13,247 nt of DNA from JBIOJM01 sp044450785 (GCA_044450785.1 JBIOJM010000288.1:1-13247), one strand, 5' to 3'. Positions 1 to 8,215 are shown, numbered from the stretch's first letter. Notes: generated by a model from the sequence alone, not told the origin. Numbers and translations: made by a program.

Positions 1-2760
1 CACCGGGTTGGTCGTGCTCACCAAGCGACCAGCATTGTCGTGACCGAAGGAGGTGACGGCACCCAATGGATTAACCCGTGCGATGCGCCGACCAGCCAGG
101 TCGTATACCACCGAACTGACGTTCCCCACTGGCCCGGTGGTGCTCACGCGGCGGTTCGCGCTGTCATATCCCAGGCTGACCGCGTTCCCGAGCGGGTTAA
201 CGCGCGCGATGGGCCGGCCGGCCGCGTCATGGACCACCGTCCTGACGCTGCCCACGGGACTGGTCGTGCTGACACGACGGTTCGCGTTGTCGTAGCCAAT
301 GCTGAAGCTGTTGCCGAGGGGATTCACGCGAGCGATGCGGCGGTTGGCGGCGTCGAACACCACGGTCCGGGTATTTCCCAGGGCGTCGACGCGCGCCACC
401 AGCCGGCCCGCCAAGTCATAGACTCGGCTGTTCACGCTGCCCAAGGGGCTCGTGGTACTCAACCAGCGGTTCGCGGCGTCGTATCCCAGGCTCGTGATGC
501 TCCCGACAGGGTTGATCCTTGCAGTGGGACGGCTACCGATATCATAGACGATCGTCCGGGTGTTTCCCAAGGGGTCGACGGTGGAGATCAACCGGTTTGC
601 CGCGTCGAAAACCCGGGTACTGGTCACGCCCAGCGGGTTGGTCGTGCTCACTCTGCGATTGGCGTTATCGAAGCCCAGGCTGGTGGTCGCACCGAGCGGA
701 TTGACCCGCGCGATCGGCCGGCTCGCCGCGTCGAACACCACGGTCCGGGTGCTTCCCACGGGATTGATCCGTGCGACCCGGCGGTTGGCCGCGTCAAAAA
801 CTCGGGTCGTGACATGCCCCAGGGGGTCGACCCGCGCGATCATCCTGGCTGCCGCGTCGTAGACCCGGGTGGCGACGGCGCCGATTGCGTTGCTGGTGGT
901 CACCCAGCGGTTCGCCGCGTCGTAACCCAAGCTGAGCGCATGCCCGAGCGGGTCGATTTGCGCAATGCGGCGGTTGGCCGCGTCATAAGCGATTGTCCGG
1001 GTGCTCCCAAGCGGATTGATAAGTGCAATCAAGCGGTTGGCCGCGTCGTAAACGCGGGAGAAGAGAAAACCCAACGGGTTGGTTGTGCTCACCCGTCGAC
1101 TACCGGCGTCGTAGCCGAAGCTGACGGTGTTGCCCAGCGGATTGACCCGCGCGACCAGACGGCTGCTGGCGTCGTAGACCCGGGTGCCGACGGCGCCCAG
1201 CGGGCCGGTCGTGCTCACCAGGCGATTGGCGTTGTCGTATCCAAAGCTGACGGCGTTTCCCAGCGGATTGACCCGCGCGACCCGCCGACCCGCCGCGTCG
1301 AACACCGCGGTTGAAATCGCGCCGACGGCGTTGATGAGCCCGACCGGTCTTCCCGTGACGTCGTGGACGGTGGTGACGGCGTGACCCAGAGGGTCGATCC
1401 GAGATGATAACCTCAGCAGATTATCGTAAACGCGCGTCGAGACCGCTCCGACCGGGTTTGTGATCGCGGTCACCCGGTCGGCCGCGTTGTAGGCCAGGGA
1501 CGTCCGCTCGCCCAGTGGGTCGACGGTTGCGATCAGTCGGTTCTGAGTGTCGAAGACCCTGGTGGCGCGGTTCCCCAGTGGGTTGATCCGGGCCTGCACG
1601 TTGCCGGCGCCGTCGTAGGCATACGAATTCCTGTTCCCCAAGGCATCAATGGCGGCCACCAGGCGGTTTGCGCCGTCAAACACCGCCGTGCCGGTCTTGC
1701 CCAGCGGGTTTGTGACGCTGACTCGGTTTCCCGCCCCGTCGTATCCCAAGGAGGTCACGTTGCCAAGGGAGTCAGCCACCGAGATCAGCCGGCTGTCCAG
1801 GTCGTACGCGCGGGTTGTGATTCCACCCAGGGGGTTGACGATCTGGGTGAGCCGGCTGTTGGCGTCGTAGGTGAAACTGAATCGGTTGCCGAGGGGATCG
1901 ATCCGCACCGTCAACCGATTGACCTGGTCCCGCACGTACGTCGTGATCCCACCCAGCGGGTTTTGCACGCTCTGCACAATGCCGTTGGCATTGTAGGTGA
2001 AGCTCAACCGCTGGCCGAGCGGGTTGACGAGCGCGATCCGCTGACCGACCGTATTGTAGACCTGGGTGAAGATTTGGCCCAGGGGGTTCTGCACGGCCCC
2101 CAACTGTCCGATGGTCGTGTATGAATACGACGTCCGATTTCCCTGGGCGTCGACCGCGGCGGCCAGGTAACCCTGGCTGTTCCAGACCAGGCTCGTGGTG
2201 TTGCCGAGCTGGTCGGTCACCGAGGCGACCCGGCCGCCGCTGTAGGCGTAGGTGAAGATGCCGCCGAGCGGCTGCTTGATTGTCGCCAGGGTCTCGACCA
2301 AGGTCGTGCCCTGAGTGATAAAGCTGAACGTGGTGATATTTCCCAAGCCATCGACGATGGCTGTGAGGGAGTTGTTGGCGTCCCAGGAATAGCTCGTCAG
2401 CACCCCCGCACCGTCGATGGCCGACGCCAAGCTCCCTGAAGCCGTGAAGTTGAGCGTGGTCACGTGGCCGAGCGGGTCGGTCACGACGGTCTGATTGGTA
2501 CCATAGGACAAGGAGGTCACCTGCCCCAGCGGCGTCGTCACGCCCGTGACGCGGTTGCTGCCGTCGAAGGCGTAGCTCGTTCGGTCCCCCAGTGGATTCA
2601 CCCGTGCGACGAGCCGGTTGGATGCGTCGTACACCAGGCTGGTGATGCAGAGCTCCGGGGTGGTGACCTGCACGAGGTTGGAGGAGGCATTCACCGATAG
2701 CGTGGTGATCCGGCCATAGGGGTCTTGGATGCCGGTAATCTTGGCCGAGATCGCGTCATA
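1..2760 (-). repeat. Array of 63-bp YD (RHS) repeats
   Basis: Tandem degenerate repeats with a 63-base period (21 codons), read on the minus strand within the RHS gene. The core of each unit is (Y/F)D-x-A-x-R-x-(I/V)-x-x-x-(N/D)-P-(L/V)-G. The period is clear from about 2000 down to 1, and more diverged between 2000 and 2760. Two unit types recur: type A (GYDxANRxVSTTxPxG) and type B (VYDxAxRxIARVxPLG). They follow an A-B-B or A-B order rather than occurring at random. All units are in frame, with no stop or frameshift in the parts I translated. Confidence 0.9.
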
Positions 2761-4449
2761 CGTGAATGTGTTTAATCGCGAAAATGGGTCCGCGACGGTG
2801 CTCACGCGGTTGCTCGAGTCGTGAGTCACGGACCAGACCGCTCCGGCGGGATTCGTGATGGTGAGAAGGTTTCCGGCTGTGGTCCCCGTGTCCCCTGCAT
2901 ATGTGAAAGCCGCGCCGTCGGGCTGCGTCTCGATAAACCCGAGGGCGCCGGACTGTTCAAATAGGGAGTTGACGGCGCCGGAACCCGGATAAGGTGTCAA
3001 ATACACGCCGCCGCCCCGAGGTCCGGTGTACGTATATCCCTGTCCCGCACCGGTGATCACGACGGACGGGAGCACGCCGCCGCCGCTGACCCGGCGCCTG
3101 AAGGTGTGCGACCAGCCGTTGCCGATCTCGGTCGAGGTCGAAACATTGCTGGTGGAGTAGGAAAGAATGGGTGGAACGTAGCAGGAATCTCCGGCGGGAA
3201 GTGACACCTGGAGCAGGAGGTTGCCGTTGGCGGGGTTGATGACGCAGTTTCCGCCGAGTGAGTTGCAACCGCCGGTGGAAAAGGAGAGAGCGGGCAGGGC
3301 GTGGCTCCGAGCGATGCCGGGCATCGCGGCCGCGCGGCTGATGGCCGCGTGACCGCCGCCCAGGCGGTTGATGACGACGGAGCGGGAGCCGGGCCTGGAG
3401 ATGGCGATGATCCCAGCAACAATCGGGATTCCACCGCCCCTCGCCCTTCGAACGCCCGGCCTCGGCCTTCCCCCAGCGACCCTTCCCCGACGTCCGCCGC
3501 GCCCGCGGCCATTGCGCCCCATCGCCACGGCGGCGTTCGGTATCGGACAGCCCATAACCCCGCATCCCGGCGCTCCGGTATTGACTGGACCGCAACCGCA
3601 GCCGCAACCAGTCCCGCCCGTGGCCCCGGTCGCGCCGGTCGCGCCCGTCCCGCCGGTCGGCCCCCCGGTCGTAACGCCGGTCGGGGTCCCGGTTGTCCAG
3701 CCCAGGGTGGTGCCCGTCGTGCCAAAGGTCGTGGTGCCGGTCGGGCCGCCGGTGGGTGTGCCGGTCGTGCCGCCCGTGGGTGTGCCGGTCGGGCCGCCGG
3801 TAACGATCGGATTTGTCGGGCTCCCGGGAGCGCCAGTTGTTCCACCCCCGCAGTTGCAGGTCGTTTGGTTTGTCGGCGTGGTTCCGGTGGTCCCGGTGGT
3901 TCCGGTTGTGCCGGTGCCCGTCATCCCGGTGGTTCCGGTCGGGCCGTTGGTCGGGCCGTTGGTCGGGCCGCGGGTTGGGCCGACGGTCGGACCGTTGGTT
4001 GGACCGCGGGTTGGGCCGACGGTCGGCCCAAGCGTCGGGCCGTTGGTTGGGCCGCGGGTTGGACCGGCGGTTGGGCCGTTGGTTGGGCCGTTGGTTGGAC
4101 CGACGGTTGGGCCGCGCGTTGGGCCGTTGGTTGGACCGACGGTTGGGCCGCGGGTTGGGCCGTTGGTTGGACCGCGAGTCGGGCCGTTGGTTGGGCCGAC
4201 GGTCGGCCCAGCGGTCGGGCCGCCGGTTGGCGGCGTTGGCCGCGGCCCAGCGGTCGGCCCGATGGGAGGAGGCCCGCCGGTTGGCCAGATGGGAGTCCCG
4301 CCAGTGGGCCCTGTGGGAGAAGGCCCACCGGTCGGGGATATCGGCGGACCTGCGATTGGGCCACATACTGGCCCACGCGAGGGAGGGGCCGTTCCGATGC
4401 GACTGGGACGGGCGAGACGGCCCGTCACCCCGATACGCTGGAAGCTCAC
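1..4449 (-). CDS. Giant RHS/YD-repeat protein, C-terminus beyond the left edge
   Basis: Probable large cell-surface or secreted RHS-family protein. One minus-strand frame is open from 4662 to position 1 with no stop. In protein order it shows: a stalk of xGPT tetrapeptides (4212-3937); a Thr/Gly linker with GAT triplets and Cys clusters (about 3900-3540); a basic, Gly-rich stretch; an RHS N-terminal domain (about 3240-2760) containing INPANGNLLLQVS and GNGWSHTFRRRV; then about forty 21-residue YD repeats such as SLGYDAANRWVSTT and RVYDAANRLIARVDPLG. In known family members YD repeats fold into a beta-cage shell, often enclosing a C-terminal toxin. The core and any toxin domain lie outside this window, so the role (toxin, adhesin, filament) is open. 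The start is uncertain. GTG 4449 is given, but TTG 4620, GTG 4428 and ATG 3924 are also in frame. No signal peptide is seen. The RHS identity is firm; the start is not. Confidence 0.85.
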   Translation of the reverse strand, partial: MSFQRIGVTGRLARPSRIGTAPPSRGPVCGPIAGPPISPTGGPSPTGPTGGTPIWPTGGPPPIGPTAGPRPTPPTGGPTAGPTVGPTNGPTRGPTNGPTRGPTVGPTNGPTRGPTVGPTNGPTNGPTAGPTRGPTNGPTLGPTVGPTRGPTNGPTVGPTRGPTNGPTNGPTGTTGMTGTGTTGTTGTTGTTPTNQTTCNCGGGTTGAPGSPTNPIVTGGPTGTPTGGTTGTPTGGPTGTTTFGTTGTTLGWTTGTPTGVTTGGPTGGTGATGATGATGGTGCGCGCGPVNTGAPGCGVMGCPIPNAAVAMGRNGRGRGGRRGRVAGGRPRPGVRRARGGGIPIVAGIIAISRPGSRSVVINRLGGGHAAISRAAAMPGIARSHALPALSFSTGGCNSLGGNCVINPANGNLLLQVSLPAGDSCYVPPILSYSTSNVSTSTEIGNGWSHTFRRRVSGGGVLPSVVITGAGQGYTYTGPRGGGVYLTPYPGSGAVNSLFEQSGALGFIETQPDGAAFTYAGDTGTTAGNLLTITNPAGAVWSVTHDSSNRVSTVADPFSRLNTFTYDAISAKITGIQDPYGRITTLSVNASSNLVQVTTPELCITSLVYDASNRLVARVNPLGDRTSYAFDGSNRVTGVTTPLGQVTSLSYGTNQTVVTDPLGHVTTLNFTASGSLASAIDGAGVLTSYSWDANNSLTAIVDGLGNITTFSFITQGTTLVETLATIKQPLGGIFTYAYSGGRVASVTDQLGNTTSLVWNSQGYLAAAVDAQGNRTSYSYTTIGQLGAVQNPLGQIFTQVYNTVGQRIALVNPLGQRLSFTYNANGIVQSVQNPLGGITTYVRDQVNRLTVRIDPLGNRFSFTYDANSRLTQIVNPLGGITTRAYDLDSRLISVADSLGNVTSLGYDGAGNRVSVTNPLGKTGTAVFDGANRLVAAIDALGNRNSYAYDGAGNVQARINPLGNRATRVFDTQNRLIATVDPLGERTSLAYNAADRVTAITNPVGAVSTRVYDNLLRLSSRIDPLGHAVTTVHDVTGRPVGLINAVGAISTAVFDAAGRRVARVNPLGNAVSFGYDNANRLVSTTGPLGAVGTRVYDASSRLVARVNPLGNTVSFGYDAGSRRVSTTNPLGFLFSRVYDAANRLIALINPLGSTRTIAYDAANRRIAQIDPLGHALSLGYDAANRWVTTSNAIGAVATRVYDAAARMIARVDPLGHVTTRVFDAANRRVARINPVGSTRTVVFDAASRPIARVNPLGATTSLGFDNANRRVSTTNPLGVTSTRVFDAANRLISTVDPLGNTRTIVYDIGSRPTARINPVGSITSLGYDAANRWLSTTSPLGSVNSRVYDLAGRLVARVDALGNTRTVVFDAANRRIARVNPLGNSFSIGYDNANRRVSTTSPVGSVRTVVHDAAGRPIARVNPLGNAVSLGYDSANRRVSTTGPVGNVSSVVYDLAGRRIARVNPLGAVTSFGHDNAGRLVSTTNPV
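3541..3900 (-). other. Thr/Gly collagen-like linker with Cys clusters in the RHS protein
   Basis: In the RHS frame this part reads as TGTTGTPTGGPTGT-like sequence, then GATGATGAT triplets that resemble short bacterial collagen-like runs. Cysteines cluster in TCNCGGG near 3850 and in CGCGCG followed by PGCGVMGC near 3605-3543. A further Cys pair (CNSLGGNC) opens the RHS N-terminal domain near 3270. The clusters could make disulfides or bind metal; the sequence alone does not decide this. Confidence 0.55.
3937..4212 (-). repeat. 23 tandem copies of a 12-bp xGPT minisatellite
   Basis: On the minus strand this stretch reads as 23 uninterrupted tetrapeptides of the form x-Gly-Pro-Thr, where x is Val, Asn, Arg, Ala or Leu. 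The DNA unit is 12 bases. Copies differ mostly at the x codon and at the third base of the Pro codon. Diverged copies continue to about 4377. As the unit is a multiple of three, gain or loss of copies keeps the RHS frame. The likely role is an extended, possibly O-glycosylated stalk; this is inferred from composition only. Confidence 0.9.
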
Positions 4450-5081
4450 GACCCCCGGGGCCGCCGCACGAAAGCCGCGAACCGCGCCGCCGGAAGCACA
4501 CGGGCTTGGTGGCCGTGTTGGGCAGCCGCCGCACGACGCGAGCTGGTCCGCGATGACGGCGGGTTGAGTCGGCCCGACGGCCCGCCACAGCTTTGTGCGA
4601 TCTGCAGATGAGGAGGACAAGGCTGCCTGTTGTCGGGCGGCAGTGGATTGGCCATGGTGCGCTTACCTTCATCGAGCTGTCTCAATCGCCTCGCGTTTAA
4701 TCCCGACGGTGAAGCCCACCCATCGATCCTCATCAGAGGGCTATAGTAATAAGTACGGATCGGCGGCGTCCGACGACGCGCGAAATCTCCGGCTGGTTGC
4801 GTTTTTCATCGATGCCGCGCATGTGAAGCCGGCCTCTAGGATAACTGGCGAAGGTATGCCCGATCAGGAGGTACGCACTTCAACATCCGGAAAGTTCCCG
4901 ATGAAGCCTAGCGATCCGGAGTCGTGATCCCGAGGCTCGAGAGAGTGGCTGGGCGAGCGGCGCGTCATCGACCTCCTGATTCAGGGTCAGGCCGGCGCGT
5001 GGTGAATACAGCGGCAATCTGCCAACAGCCATGCGTGTATCTTCAATCCAACAAAAACGCGTTCCTTTACGTGCAAGTATC

Positions 5082-5109
5082 TTGACTTCCTTTTTTACTC
5101 CACTAGGAT
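5082..5109 (+). promoter_or_regulatory. Sigma70-like promoter upstream of the sigma factor gene
   Basis: TTGACT at 5082-5087 matches the -35 consensus in five of six bases. After a 16-base spacer, TAGGAT at 5104-5109 matches the -10 in four of six. It lies in a local AT-rich patch and faces the sigma factor gene, giving a predicted leader of roughly 130 bases. It is the best promoter match I found by eye. Confidence 0.5.
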
Positions 5110-5232
5110 TCACCACCCTTGTGCTTGGTTACGCGAAGGTGAACGGCCGAGGCGCCGTGCCAACGGGGGTCGTTTTCATGTCGCCGCATGCCACATCACT
5201 GCCTTAGGAAGCCGCACGCCGTCTTGCTCCCA

Positions 5233-5238
5233 GGGAGG
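5233..5238 (+). promoter_or_regulatory. Ribosome binding site setting the sigma factor start
   Basis: GGGAGG lies nine bases before ATG 5248. The upstream in-frame ATG at 5188 has no purine-rich site at suitable distance, so 5248 is preferred. Confidence 0.6.
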
Positions 5239-5247
5239 GTCCTAGCG

Positions 5248-6270
5248 ATGGTACGGGTTTCGACCCATGCCGGCGAGGATCGGCCGGCCAGCCGCTGGAT
5301 TTGCGACCTCGACACAAAGACGCTGTGTTCGGCCCAGGCGTACCTTGCCGCACGCGCGCACGGGCGCGCCGTCGAGCCGCACCTGCTCGAGGCCTGGGAC
5401 CGGTTCTGCTCGACATTCGATCCGATGATTCGGCGACTCGCCGTCACTCGGTCCCGGCGAATCGACGATCATCAAGATCGGGCTCAGGAGATTTGGCGAG
5501 CCGTTATCGAACATCTCGATCAGTATAACCCCCGGCGCGGGGCACCTCGCAGGTGGTTGTCGACCGTGATCCGGCACGCCCTGGTGGACTACGATCGCTC
5601 CCAAGATCAATTCCGAAGCATTGATTTGGAGCTCGAGGCCGAGATTCAAAGCGTCGAGCCCGATCCAGCGAGCCTTTGCGATTTGAGAGAGAAGCGAGAG
5701 TGGGTCGACCTTGCGATGGCGAAGCTCCATGCCCGCGTCTCGGAAGCGAACTACCGGATCGTCTACGACCATTGGTTCGAAGAAAGGAGTTTCGCGGATA
5801 TCGCATCGACTCTGGGTCTCACGGTCAAACAGGTCCGCGACCGGCACCAGCGCGCGATGGCCAAGCTTCGCGAGCTACTGGGAAGAGAGAGATCGGACTT
5901 GAATCCGTCGGGCGCGAAGCCGCGGCGATCTTGGTACCTCTTTTGGTCGAGAGCTCGTGGTGACGCGCTCCAGCAGTTGCGTCCCGATGCAAGCCTACGG
6001 GGAGCGAGTCGTGTCTACAAAGCAGGATGTCCTCGATCTCGCGGTCGACTTCCATCAGGCTGGGGAACTGGCTCGGGCAGCCCGGTTGTACCGGAAAATC
6101 CTGGCGCGCGAGCCGGCGAACCCCGAGGCGCTGCACCTCTGCGGCGTTCTCCACCATCAGCGAGGGCATCATTCGCGTGCCGTGGAACTGATCGGGCGGG
6201 CGGTGGCCTTGCGGCCGGAATCCCACGTTTTCCAGGCCAACCTGGCCGAGGCTCATCGCGCCGTCGGTGA
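5248..6270 (+). CDS. ECF-like RNA polymerase sigma factor with overlapping C-terminal extension
   Basis: Probable ECF-family sigma factor that directs RNA polymerase to an unknown regulon. Region 2 spans about residues 47-118, with the RIDDHQDRAQEIWRAVI segment and, near GAPRRWLSTVIRHALVDYDR, the part that melts and reads the -10. Region 4 spans about residues 153-212; its helix-turn-helix (SFADIASTLGLTVKQVRDRH) should contact the -35. The family body ends near residue 215 (about 5890). The frame nevertheless stays open to 6270, adding some 125 Arg/Gly/Pro-rich residues that lie over the start of the sulfotransferase gene in another frame. I read this tail as probably not a conserved domain: either a frameshift removed the original stop or the tail is neutral. 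An extra 40 N-terminal residues precede region 2. No anti-sigma gene is adjacent. An alternative start is ATG 5188. Confidence 0.8.
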   Translation: MVRVSTHAGEDRPASRWICDLDTKTLCSAQAYLAARAHGRAVEPHLLEAWDRFCSTFDPMIRRLAVTRSRRIDDHQDRAQEIWRAVIEHLDQYNPRRGAPRRWLSTVIRHALVDYDRSQDQFRSIDLELEAEIQSVEPDPASLCDLREKREWVDLAMAKLHARVSEANYRIVYDHWFEERSFADIASTLGLTVKQVRDRHQRAMAKLRELLGRERSDLNPSGAKPRRSWYLFWSRARGDALQQLRPDASLRGASRVYKAGCPRSRGRLPSGWGTGSGSPVVPENPGARAGEPRGAAPLRRSPPSARASFACRGTDRAGGGLAAGIPRFPGQPGRGSSRRR

Positions 6271-8215
6271 TTACAAACGCGCCGTCGCCTGTTGCCACGC
6301 GGCTTTACGAATCTCGCCGGATTGGCCCGAGGCACTGTGCAACCTGGGCGCGGCCCTCCAAGGCATGGGAAGGCACGCCGAGTCCGCCGCGAGGCTGAGC
6401 CGAGCCTTGGAGCTGCGCCCGGATATGGCCATGGCCCGCAATAACCTGGGAGTGGCGCTCCGTGACCAGGGCCAGGTGCAAGAGGCTTTGGAGCAGTTCC
6501 AACGCGCCGTTGAGCTGGATCCGGCATTTGCCCCGACGCGCACCAACTTCGGCCTGACTCTCTTGAGTGTGGGCCGGACCGACGAAGCCTTGGCCCATGC
6601 TCAAGAAGCGGTCCGACTCGATCCAGAATTGGCGGAGCTGCACCACAACCTTGGGAATGTGCTGCGGGCCCTGAATCGACCCGCCGAAGCCCGGCCGTGC
6701 TATGTCGAGGCACTCCGTCTGAACCCAAACCTGGCGCTGACTTGCGCCCACCTTGGTCTGGTGTTGCAGAGCGAGGGCTATTTCAAATGGGCACTGGTGC
6801 GTCTGCGGAAAGCCACGGAGCTGGAGCCCGAGAATGCGACTTTCTGGGAATGGCTCGCAGGGTTACATGAAGAGCGAGAGGAGCACGGCGACGCGATTCC
6901 CTGCTGGGAACGTGCCTTGGACCTGGAACCGGATCGAGCCCAACCGCACCTGTCGCTAGGCTGGGACCTTCAGGAGGAGGGCCGCCTCAAGGAAGCCCAC
7001 GAGCACTATTTGACGGCGATTCAACTGCAGCCTGATTCCCACCAGGCGAGGATGAGCCTGGGAGCGTTGCACGAGGAGCTCGGCGAATTGGCAGAGGCAG
7101 AGGCCGCGTTTCGTGAGGCGTTACAGCTCCAGCCATCCTTCCCTCTGCCCCACGGCCGCCTCGCGACCTTGCTGCGCGGGAAGCTGCCCGAAGCGGACCT
7201 GGCCGCTCTCGAAGAGCGGTTGCGCGACAACGGCCTGGACCAGGGTCCTCGTGCCCGGCTGCTTTTCGGCCTCGGTCACGTGCTCGACGGCCGCGGCGAC
7301 TATCACCGCGCTTCTGACTGCGTGCGCGAGGCGAACGCCATTACCCTGGAGATGGGCCGCGGCCGCCGCGCCTATGCGCCGATCGAGCACGAGCGTTACG
7401 TCGATGGTCTTCTCCGCGCTTTCGATCAAGGGTTCTTCGAGAGGATGGCTGGCACACGCTCTGACACGCGTCGACCGGTGTTCGTGGTCGGGCTCCCTCG
7501 TTCGGGAACGACCCTCACGGAGCAGGTGTTGGCCAGTCACTCCCAAATCCACGGGGCGGGCGAGCTCCGGCTGGCCCGCCAAACGTTCGATTCCGTCCCC
7601 GGCGTCCTGGGCCGATCTGATCCGCCCAGTGATTGCGTCGCCCATCTCGATGAGGCGGCCGTCGAACAGCTCGCGGCTCAACATCTCAGCCACCTCGATC
7701 TGATCGATGGCGGCCGGGCAGCGCGGATCGTGGATAAAATGCCGGATAATTACATGTATCTGGGGCTTCTTTCGGTCATCTTTCCACACGCCGTGTTCAT
7801 CCATTGTCGCCGCAACCTGCACGACGTGGCCCTCTCGTGCTTCATGACCGACTTCCGCGCTCTCCGCTGGGCCAACCATCCGGATCACATCGCCGCCCGC
7901 TTCCGCAACTACCGACGTCTGATGGATCACTGGCGCGCCGTTCCGCACGTGCCGATCGTCGACGTCGACTACGAAGAGACGGTCTCCGACCTGGAGTCGG
8001 TGGCGCGGCGGATGGTGGCGGCATGCGGCCTCGACTGGGAGCCGGCCTGTTTGGACTTTTATCGGAACGAACGGCCAGTAAGGACCGCGAGCCTCACCCA
8101 GGTTCGCCAGCCTATCTATCAGCGGTCCGTCGCACGCTGGAAACACTACGAGTCGACTCTGAGTGAACTGTTCGCTGCCTTGCCGCCGGACGATCGGGAG
8201 CTGGGGCCGGGATGA
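6011..8215 (+). CDS. TPR-repeat sulfotransferase
   Basis: Predicted sulfotransferase that moves sulfate from PAPS to an unknown acceptor, fused to a TPR scaffold. Residues about 5-375 are tandem 34-residue TPR units with the usual pattern of small and aromatic residues (for example NNLGVALRDQGQVQEALEQF) and act in protein binding. Residues about 488-725 form a Sulfotransfer_3-type domain. GLPRSGTT at 494-501 is the 5'-phosphosulfate loop. CRRNLHDVALSCF near 599-611 fits the 3'-phosphate-binding segment. A conserved-looking tail, QPIYQRSVARWKHYE, lies near 700-714. No signal peptide or membrane helix is seen, so it is probably cytoplasmic. GTG 6011 is chosen because GGGGAG lies six to seven bases upstream; GTG 5957 and ATG 5987 are in frame but lack such a site. 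It overlaps the sigma factor frame by 260 bases and may be cotranscribed. It converges on accC, 26 bases apart. The acceptor (protein Tyr, glycan or lipid) is not evident. Confidence 0.88.
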   Translation: MSTKQDVLDLAVDFHQAGELARAARLYRKILAREPANPEALHLCGVLHHQRGHHSRAVELIGRAVALRPESHVFQANLAEAHRAVGDYKRAVACCHAALRISPDWPEALCNLGAALQGMGRHAESAARLSRALELRPDMAMARNNLGVALRDQGQVQEALEQFQRAVELDPAFAPTRTNFGLTLLSVGRTDEALAHAQEAVRLDPELAELHHNLGNVLRALNRPAEARPCYVEALRLNPNLALTCAHLGLVLQSEGYFKWALVRLRKATELEPENATFWEWLAGLHEEREEHGDAIPCWERALDLEPDRAQPHLSLGWDLQEEGRLKEAHEHYLTAIQLQPDSHQARMSLGALHEELGELAEAEAAFREALQLQPSFPLPHGRLATLLRGKLPEADLAALEERLRDNGLDQGPRARLLFGLGHVLDGRGDYHRASDCVREANAITLEMGRGRRAYAPIEHERYVDGLLRAFDQGFFERMAGTRSDTRRPVFVVGLPRSGTTLTEQVLASHSQIHGAGELRLARQTFDSVPGVLGRSDPPSDCVAHLDEAAVEQLAAQHLSHLDLIDGGRAARIVDKMPDNYMYLGLLSVIFPHAVFIHCRRNLHDVALSCFMTDFRALRWANHPDHIAARFRNYRRLMDHWRAVPHVPIVDVDYEETVSDLESVARRMVAACGLDWEPACLDFYRNERPVRTASLTQVRQPIYQRSVARWKHYESTLSELFAALPPDDRELGPG

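Larger units (their letters stand above)
4663..5247. other. Non-coding divergent region between RHS and sigma factor genes
   Basis: No convincing gene is visible on either strand. The short open frames here lack family features and good ribosome sites. The region contains the AT-richest stretch of the window (about 5040-5110), which holds the rightward promoter. On the minus strand, TATTAC and TATAG-like sequence at about 4741-4752 could serve as a -10 for the RHS gene, but I find no matching -35. A minus-strand ATG at 4655 has AAGG ten bases upstream, but it is not in the RHS frame. Confidence 0.6.

Noticed and set aside
40..1314. Plus-strand 424-codon frame over the YD repeats
   Set aside because: Antisense shadow of the 63-bp repeat array; the minus strand gives the YD/RHS motifs.
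1..2760. Regularly spaced repeats that might suggest a CRISPR array
   Set aside because: The repeats are contiguous and degenerate with no unique spacers, and they translate in one frame as YD repeats.
3301..4611. Plus-strand frames reading VGPLVGPRV-like or Arg/Trp-rich sequence
   Set aside because: These are antisense readings of the same repeats. GC-rich DNA with a 12-bp period is open in several frames, and no plausible domain appears.
2957..4672. Long minus-strand frame rich in Arg, Pro, Asn and Asp (571 codons)
   Set aside because: It is an alternative frame of the GC-rich xGPT repeat and RHS N-terminal region. The RHS frame carries recognisable motifs over the same bases; this one does not.
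4595..5116. Short frames on both strands in the RHS/sigma spacer
   Set aside because: No family features, no good ribosome sites, and they overlap the AT-rich promoter patch or the RHS end.
5242..5847. Minus-strand 201-codon frame opposite the sigma factor
   Set aside because: Shadow of the sigma factor gene, which has clear region 2 and region 4 motifs.
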